64,000 nucleotides of DNA from NCBI GenBank assembly GCA_008704415.1, contig VXIS01000266.1:1-64000 (forward strand), given 5' to 3'. The stretch is from Sphaerosporella brunnea. Taxonomy: Eukaryota; Ascomycota; Pezizomycetes; Pezizales; Pyronemataceae. Made by a program: the position numbers and the translations under genes. The notes beneath the pieces are model-generated. The model was not told where the DNA came from, searched no databases, and saw only the letters and a program-made list of their open reading frames with translations. Positions 57,925 through 64,000 of this stretch are shown here, one piece after another; within the stretch, counting starts at the first letter, position 1; each line of letters starts with the position of its first letter.

Positions 57925-58075
57925 GGTCCCCTATAAAGGGACCCCTTCTTCCGCGCCTCAGGGCTCCAGCACACACCTCGTCTTCACCTCGCTTTTCTTT
58001 TACCCACCCACCACGATCGCCTGCATAATCTCCCTGTAGCTCTGCCGGGCTAGGGGCAACCTTCACAGATGCGGG
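57925..58075 (+). promoter_or_regulatory. Candidate core promoter with TATA box in a short inverted repeat
   Basis: TATAAA at 57932-57937 sits in the loop of the perfect 6-bp inverted repeat GGTCCC...GGGACC. A CT-rich tract follows (57975-58005). No convincing plus-strand gene begins after it (ATG at 58070 soon meets a stop unless spliced), so this is tentative. Confidence 0.3.
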
Positions 58076-58374
58076 TTCAGGTGGGATGATTTGCTTTGGT
58101 TTTTCTTTCCTGTCGTTTTCCTTCTTATGTACGGTTCTTCTGTCTCTTAGGATTCACCGTATGTTTGGTTGCTTGTTCTGTTCTCTTAGTTTATATCTAT
58201 CACGACTCCCCGCTGCGGAGAATAGACTAGCCGATGCATACGCCATCACACACAAAAGCTGACGAGAAGCATTCAATTCACACTGCGGCAACTGCCACAA
58301 AAAGACAAGCAATGCGACCGGTCGCCCCATCCAACAAAACCCTCTCCCAGGAGAGGTAATCACAGAACCAACCC

Positions 58375-60576
58375 TTAACAAACATACCGGGCGTCAGTAA
58401 ATTTTCCGCCAATCTCCGCCTTGCACTGCTCCACGAAGCTCGAGATGGAGTAGGTGAGGGACTTCGCGTCGGCGGCGGTATACTTCGGCGGCGTTGGTGG
58501 GCCTGAAGAAGGCGCTGAGTCGGAGTCCGATGATTCGGAGGCCGATGATTCGGAGTCCGAGCGGTCGGAGTCGTACATGCGCTACAGTACAAATGTTAGC
58601 TCAGTACTTGGTATGATAAATATCTAACTTACGGCGTCGGGGTTCTCGGTCTCAGCGCTGCCCTGGATATCGTCGGGGTTCTCGGTCTCAGCGCTTCCCT
58701 GGATATCGTCGGGGTTCTCGGTCTCAGCACCAGTGCTCACCTTTAGGGTCGCACTGGGCGCCGTGGTAGCATAATCGACCACGTGCAGCTGATCCATCAG
58801 TGCCTGAATAATGTCAGCGGCGGATCCGGGGGCGTGCGGGGGTGTCATACAGTCATCGCCACGTCGATTCCTTCAAAGGGTACCTTGATTCCACCGGCGG
58901 TCACGTAAATTCCCTCCACTGCCTTTTGGTTGGATCCGGAGTCAGAAAGCTCCAGGTCGCCCATCTGTTCCTGAGTAATGGTCAGTCATAGCCCCCGATG
59001 ACCATGGGGACTTTCTTACCGTAACTGCGGCAACAGCAGCCGTCGCCTCCGCTTCCTGCCGATCATAGTATTCATCTTCCGGATTTCCTGCGCCCGCCCT
59101 CAGGCGACGCACCACACACTGGTCCCAATGACACTGCAAGATCTTCATAGGGGGAAATCCACGCTGTGTGGCGTTGACCTTCATACCATGGAACTGCATC
59201 ATCTCCGGGATAGGAACGAAGACCACAACCACCTTGGTCTTCGGGTGGATGCTCCAGAAGAAGCGATCAAACATGCTGTGCAGGTCGCCGCGTAGCATGA
59301 TGCCGTTCTCAACACAGTTGTTGTTGATGTACTTCTCGGTCTGATCCATTTTGCATCTGTTGGGCGAAAATCGCACCGTGGCGGCCATGGTGTCAGTCCA
59401 CAGATCCGGCCGTCCTATCGGCACGATATGGGCAGCTTCGAGCCCAGGCCCGGTGAGCTCACCCTCCTTGCGGTTGAGAGCCTCGGGGTGGTTGCGGGTG
59501 CCGGACAACAGGCATTCAGGATGTCGCACCTCGACCGCGGCACGGAAGGCGGGAGTGCGTGTGGTGGGTATGATTCCCTGACTGTTGATGTTGTTGCAAC
59601 GGTCGAGCTCCTCCTGAGTACACTCGTATTGCGACTCTCTCATTGCACGGACATGGGTCTCGACCACGGAAAGCCTGTTGTTGACTTCTTCTTTGTACAA
59701 ATCCACCTTGGTCTCAAGCCCATCCAGTCTGGTTCCCAGCGCAGCAAGACCATCCATGATCCGTGCTTCAGCACCGTTGCCGAGCTCATTATTGAAAGTG
59801 TGAGCGACAGATCTCGCACGCAACGTGGGGGCACGCTTCTTTGTCGGAGCTTTGGTCGGGGTTCGTTTCTTTTGTGCAGTCGCAGTACGTGCCCGGCCAC
59901 GTTCAGTGTCTTGCTCGTCGTGGATTTTGTCCGACTTCTTCACTTCGTTTGTCTCCTTGGCGTCCTTTGTCTCCTTGGCTTCCTTTGTCTCCTTGGCTGC
60001 CTTTGTCTCGCTGAAGCCATCCTTCCCACGCTTGGGGTCTTCTTTTTTCAGCGTGGTACTGCCGAGCAACACAGTCTCGCAACACTCCGGAAGCCAGCAC
60101 TTGTCCTCGTTCCACCGCGTGTGATCAAAGTGATGCGTGATCGTTCCACCTTGCCACTCTTGCGCGTTGAAACAGCCTTCGTCGTCGCAGGTCTCGCCGT
60201 CGTGTATCAGGATATAATAATCCCCCTCGTCGACTGGATCATTGCACCACCGGTTGAAGAACCAGACTTCGCCGGGTCTATCGCCAGCACGAACAAGGAC
60301 GGTAACGACGCCGCCGTCAGGATCATCGTCGTCGGGATCTGGGATCAAGAACGATACGGCCAGCATCTTGAACAGCATCTTGAAGGTGATCTTAAACGAA
60401 GGCTCGGCGTGCTGATGGAAGCCGGTTCTGCGGTACTGGATGTTGGCGAGACTGATGATGTGCACGTTCTGGACAGTCCAGAAATGTGTGTACTTCGGGT
60501 ATTTACGGACTTGCGAGCCGACTGCCGCGTGGACTGCTTCACCAGGAGGTGACGCATCGGCGATTGGATCTGTCAT
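58375..60576 (-). CDS. HNH nuclease-domain protein, four exons
   Basis: I derive exons 60576-59020, 58970-58851, 58803-58633 and 58581-58375. The introns (49, 47 and 51 nt) have GTAAGA, GTATGA and GTAAGT donors and CAG/CAG/TAG acceptors, and all lie between codons; the product has about 684 residues. Residues 120-170 are Cys/His-rich (CDDEGC ... CWLPECC), possibly zinc-binding. 191-217 are Lys-Glu-Thr repeats and 271-316 a coiled coil. The HNH_2-type nuclease spans about 350-450: ECLLSGTR, AAHIVPIG (His383), NGIMLRGDLHSMFD (Asn424, His433). Exon 3 has three copies of a 12-residue ETENPDDIQGSA repeat, exon 4 a SDSES tract. A GTATGT near the end (58387) might be one more donor. DNA cleavage in the nucleus is expected from the family. 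The start was set at the Met before TDPIADASPP; 69 upstream codons are open but His-rich, UTR-like. Confidence 0.82.
58640..58735. repeat. 36-bp in-frame minisatellite inside the HNH gene
   Basis: GGGGTTCTCGGTCTCAGCGC repeats about 2.7 times at a 36-bp step with one base changed between copies. It encodes the ETENPDDIQGSA peptide repeat on the minus strand. Confidence 0.85.
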
Positions 60577-61240
60577 TGAAGTTATTTGAGGCGCGGTGGG
60601 GGAAGTAGTTGTGGACACGCGGTGAGAAGGTTGAGGATTGTTTGGGTAGTAGCGGTGATGGTGCTGGAAGCGGGGAATGTGATGGGTGTTAAAAGGTTGG
60701 TGGTGGTGGCTTAGGGTCCGCCGTGTGTCATGTAGTGTAGGGTTTCTTTTGGGGTTGTCACGACGGTTCAGTGGCGCAATCATAATGGATCACTCTGAAT
60801 GGAATTATTACGGCAATCGTTTATTGTGCCGTCGTTTTTGGAACTATACTCCAACCTGCCATCGAGGTTCCCTTTTCCTCCCACTAAAACATCAATGAAA
60901 CTGTCCGCAACACTGACGGTTTCTCCAAACCCGTCACTCTGGCACCCCGACATCATGGTCGCATTCATTTGGTTTTTCGCATGGTCCGACGGACCTGGTG
61001 GCGAGGTCACTATTGGTTTTCAGGCAAGGCTGGCTAGAGTGGCAGAGGCGCGATTACGTTTCTTGACATCGTCCGACTGACCTGACGCTTGAATCGTGGG
61101 CGGCGAGGCAGCTATTGGTTTGTTGTCAGGCAAGACTGGGGACAGTGGAAGAGGTGGTTACATACCGGTGACTTGAGAGGTTTCACCGTCAGCAGCTAGA
61201 ATTGCGCCAGAAGCGGGGTCCATGATGGCAACAAGAAAGA
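60577..61240. other. Upstream region of the HNH gene with dispersed repeat
   Basis: Holds the repeat unit at 61005-61169. Minus-strand frames here look locally coding (LPDNKPIAASPPTI; ASGQSDDVKKRNR), but no start, domain or splice path could be fixed. Confidence 0.4.
61005..61169. repeat. Dispersed ~110-bp repeat (HNH side)
   Basis: One full and one partial copy of the unit at 23954-24145: ACGTTTCTTGACATCGTCCG, ACTGACCTGACG, GGGCGGCGAGG, ATTGGTTTGTTGTCAGGCAA and ACATACCGG are shared. Minus-strand translation gives the same LPDNKPI..SPP..ASGQSDDVKKR peptide. Confidence 0.75.
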
Positions 61241-61706
61241 ACCAAAGACGCGAAGCAGGGACTTATAGATGGAGTCGCAGTTGATAGACGTTGCTGTCGC
61301 TGAAGTTTACGCGGTGGGCTTTTAGGACGTACTGGTGAACAGACCACACGGCGTGGAGTCATTAGTACAGCGCCACTTAATGTAAAGTCAGATGTACGTT
61401 GCATTCAGAGCGTATGTGTGTGAAGCACAGCGCAGTAAAGTAAAGAGAGCAGGTAGTTGGTCCAAGTGGCAAAGTAAAAAGAGGACGCTTGGGACGGAGG
61501 AGGCCAGACCATCTCACTGTACCGCATGGATAAATACAATCACATTGCATTTGAAAAAAATCGAGAAATGTAGCACCGTGTGCAGCAGCACCGCAGCATC
61601 GTCACTCAAGCGCTCCGCTCCACAATGTGCCACCCAATCACAGCAAATTACTCAGCCTCTGGTGGTGTAAATTCTCGGGCTTTCCGTGTTGCGCTACCGT
61701 GTTGCG

Positions 61707-61937
61707 CTACCGCTGCGGCTCACTTTGCTCTATATATATTGTGATAGCCTGATTGTGTTGTTCGGAGAAGCGCCGGCTGTTCAGTGTGCTGGTGCATCTG
61801 ATTCTGGTAAATCCGGTTTTCCCGTCCCGGCGTTTCTTGCGGCACACGTGCATTGTGTACTGGTAATGGGTAATATCGGTGCGCTTGAGGAGACCAGCCT
61901 CGTCAAAAATGCTTTTCAGGCTCAGTTTGGGCGGCAT
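61707..61937 (-). CDS. Hypothetical small protein, 76 residues
   Basis: ATG at 61937 opens MPPKLSLKSIFDEAGLLKRT and a basic middle part (CRKKRRDGKTGF). It looks coding-like but has no known domain and may be a first exon. TATATATA at 61730 is on the far side and not its promoter. Confidence 0.25.
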   Translation of the reverse strand: MPPKLSLKSIFDEAGLLKRTDITHYQYTMHVCRKKRRDGKTGFTRIRCTSTLNSRRFSEQHNQAITIYIEQSEPQR

Positions 61938-62243
61938 GTTCGTTTCTGTGGTTGTGTAGATGTTAGATGCGATCGCTGATCGAGGATGTGGAGGATGCGT
62001 ACTGCTCGGCGCGATGTCACGCAGGATGGTGATCGAAGATCTGTCAATTACCAGGTAGTGTTGACTCTCACTGCCTGATGCTGTGTTAGCTTTGACTCAA
62101 GCGGAGGATGTGCTGGTTGTTTACTACTTGTTGCGATATTGGACGTGGGCCTTTGCACAGTGAGACAATTGATAGATGTCGCGTCGATGAATATCTTGAC
62201 CCTGAGCTGGCGAAGCTTTTGGAGGAGAGTATTGTGCAGCGAA

Positions 62244-62375
62244 GCCGTGGAAGAGCTCTTGCGACGACACTGCGGAGCGACTGCGCAGCTCTACCATTCT
62301 GGAGCAGAGCCGTGGAAGAGCACCAGCGATGACACTGCGGAACGACTACGCTGCTGTACACACTGCTATCGCTGC
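62244..62375. repeat. 65-bp imperfect tandem duplication
   Basis: GCCGTGGAAGAGC at 62244 recurs at 62309, each followed by a GACACTGCGGA.CGACT segment. Two copies only. Confidence 0.6.
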
Positions 62376-63058
62376 CGCTTTCTCTGGCGGTTGTAATAGT
62401 GCTGACGAGCACTGCGGGAGGCTTGCTGTCCAAGGTCGCGAGCAGCAGTTGTGTCATTCATCTTCTGCGGTGGGGTGAATCCGTCGTCGTTGACCGTGCG
62501 CTTTGTGAAGGACTCCACAATAACGTAGTTCTGGAAGTTGCGCCTGCTGGTTTCGGTCGTGTTCCGGTCTCCAGGGTGAGCAACTCTCGCGTGAAGGTTT
62601 CGATCCCTGGCAGCGACCTCTGCTTGAGGAATTTGAGTACGAAGAGCATTCCGGCGGTCGACGGGGTCAGAACGGTTGTCCTGCGAGATATCTTTACCGA
62701 CCGGGCTCCCCTTCGCCCTCTGCTTCTCCTTCTTTTTGCCCCCCTGGGGTTTGCGCCTCGTGCGTTGCTTGGTGTTGCCCGCTCCTCCTCCTATGTAGAA
62801 GTTAAAGCACACGGCTCCGTCACCAGCCACTTGGGCCCAGGCCGTGACGCTCTTCACCGCTGACTGTTGCCGCGGTGCGCACCTGTTGAGTGTCAGTTTG
62901 CATTCGCCAGCCCGTCGGTAACAGATCACTACGAACGAAACATACTCACCGTGGTTCTGCGCGCACATGAAAACGTTGACTTTGCATTCTTCCTGGCTGG
63001 CGAGCCCCTCAAGGTTGGGTTTAGCATCTTCCCCGGCAGGCTGGAGCGCCGCCTGCAC
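62366..63058 (-). CDS. Possible exon(s) of a basic protein of unknown function
   Basis: A 230-codon open frame without an ATG at its start. Near 62949 a GTGAGT donor follows CAQNHG, and an AG acceptor near 62863 would restore the same frame at AVKSVTAWAQVAGDG. The C-terminal half is rich in Arg, Lys, Gln and Asn (KPQGGKKKEKQRAKG) and resembles a nucleic-acid-binding or disordered tail. No domain recognised. Confidence 0.25.
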   Translation of the reverse strand: MQAALQPAGEDAKPNLEGLASQEECKVNVFMCAQNHGEYVSFVVICYRRAGECKLTLNRCAPRQQSAVKSVTAWAQVAGDGAVCFNFYIGGGAGNTKQRTRRKPQGGKKKEKQRAKGSPVGKDISQDNRSDPVDRRNALRTQIPQAEVAARDRNLHARVAHPGDRNTTETSRRNFQNYVIVESFTKRTVNDDGFTPPQKMNDTTAARDLGQQASRSARQHYYNRQRKRQR

Positions 63059-63079
63059 TTCGTTCTCTCAACCTTCCCG

Positions 63080-63141
63080 CCGGACTGGCTGCGTTGGGCT
63101 GCGTTGGGCTGAACAAAGAGCCGGGCTGGCTTTTTAACTCG
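63080..63141. repeat. Dispersed GC-rich repeat, copy 3
   Basis: Contains GCTGCGTTGGGCTGCGTTGG (an 11-bp direct doubling) and AGCCGGGCTGGCTTTTTAAC, related to the copies at 55826 and 56119. Confidence 0.55.
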
Positions 63142-63163
63142 CAGCCATACAGCTTGCTCAGGT

Positions 63164-63345
63164 ATGAAGGATGGACATCATTCTTGCTTCACTGGTTTTC
63201 ACTCTGTACCAATTTGCGGCCTGTACACACAAAGACGCCGCCCACAGCCAGCCCAGGCATGAAGGATGGACATCATTGTTGCTTCCCTGGTTTTCACTCT
63301 GTACCAATTCGCGGCCTGTACACACAAAGAGGCTTCGTAGTTCGG
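63164..63345. repeat. 95-bp direct tandem repeat, two copies
   Basis: ATGAAGGATGGACATCATT at 63164 recurs at 63259 with the same following CACTCTGTACCAATT and GCGGCCTGTACACACAAAGA; only a few substitutions separate the copies. Confidence 0.85.
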
Positions 63346-64000
63346 TTATCGTTTTCATCAGTGAGGCTTTGTCACTCGATATATTCCTACACCTACTCCT
63401 ATATGCCCCCCAAGTGATCACTCTGCTTCTTTGACAATTGAGCGGTGATGGTATCGCGTCTAGAGAACAAAAACATAGCAGCCTTTTACAACGACTCCAC
63501 GAGGCGGAGAAAGGCACGGCCCGACTGTTGAAACTATGGACGCTACCGCGAGTGCAGAGACTGGTCAGAGTGGCCATGATACAGCAGAGGGTGTTGAAAC
63601 AGACATTGAAGCTGCACTGGACTCCTCTTCTAGCTGGAGTTCATGCTGCTGCTGCGTCAGCTCGGGCTCACGAACCGAGCGAGAAGATCTCACCCGCGGA
63701 CTTGAGTCTATCTCGGACTTGACTCGAGTCCGCTGGTGCGCAACACCAGCACGAAGGTAGTCTCCCAGTCGCGTTTAATAAACGCATCGCATTCGGTGTA
63801 GCTCGGTAAATCCAGTCTGCCGTGATATACTGGCTGACACAGATATATCTGATGTCAGCGCACTTCGATGTAACCGATATCTCGCCCATTGCCACAGGCG
63901 TCCGGAAAACAAAGCACAGATACCAGAACGGGCACGAGGTGATAGGAGCAGCGATACTCTGATTCAGCCGCATCCAACTGAAATGACTTCGCCACCACCG
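63346..64000. other. Right end of the window, no firm gene
   Basis: A 74-codon ATG frame (63536-63760, plus; MDATASAETGQSGHDTAEGV, acidic and Ser-rich with a Cys run) could be a small protein or first exon but cannot be confirmed. Nothing else was recognised. Confidence 0.35.

Noticed and set aside
59428..60552. 374-codon plus-strand open frame
   Set aside because: It is exactly antisense to the HNH gene, whose domain motifs and splice sites support the minus strand. Its Leu/Val/Cys-rich text is the complement of the Lys/Glu repeats.
1..64000. CRISPR arrays, operons, ribosome binding sites, rRNA or tRNA genes
   Set aside because: None found. Regular repeats here have either coding periodicity or diverged long units, and the gene structures are eukaryotic.

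Overview
The window reads as nuclear DNA of a filamentous basidiomycete, most likely an Agaricomycete. Three things support this: genes with very short GT-AG introns (47-68 nt), FunK1-like fungal kinases fused to restriction-endonuclease-fold domains, and chromodomain Ty3/gypsy and Ty1/copia elements. No bacterial operons, rRNA, tRNA or CRISPR arrays were seen. It is a transposon-rich accessory region with few intact genes.

Layout. (1) 1-20738 is one near-perfect giant palindrome: two arms of about 10.35 kb around a 20-nt asymmetric spacer at 10352-10371. From the edge inward, each arm holds a decayed short-chain dehydrogenase (SDR), an internal Ty3/gypsy pol fragment, about 5 kb without genes that includes a 10-bp-phased TCTCG array, a LINE-type RNase H fragment, and a FunK1-like gene cut off at the palindrome centre. 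The SDR pseudogene crosses the visible right edge of the palindrome (20738), and the left arm reaches the window edge, so the true outer end is not visible. The arms differ almost only by 1-nt indels plus one 16-nt A insertion. The palindrome may therefore be a real rearrangement or an assembly/amplification fold-back. (2) 20739-26167: rest of the SDR pseudogene and a hAT transposase remnant. (3) 26168-28517: the best gene, a four-exon coiled-coil/PD-(D/E)XK/kinase fusion. (4) 28518-36220: a possible two-exon acidic nuclear protein, a tandem array of about six 350-480 bp units, a 151-bp repeat, and a broken F-box/ankyrin gene. (5) 36221-47650: nested retroelements. An almost complete Ty3/gypsy chromovirus with 514-bp LTRs abuts an inverted LTR stub on one side and a second truncated gypsy on the other; that second element interrupts a copia element. 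(6) 47650-57900: a FAR1-like reading frame, a MITE candidate, dispersed small repeats and much apparently empty sequence. (7) 58375-60576: an HNH nuclease gene, for which I can derive four exons with consistent reading phase. (8) 60600-64000: repeats and weak small reading frames.

What links the real genes. The supportable non-transposon genes are nuclease-fold or kinase proteins of the kind found in Crinkler-RHS/FunK1 effector and genomic-conflict families (REase-kinase at 8602, REase-kinase at 26168, HNH at 58375). They sit among mobile elements, which suggests a fast-evolving effector or conflict locus rather than a metabolic cluster. This joint role is inference. No pathway can be shown from sequence alone.
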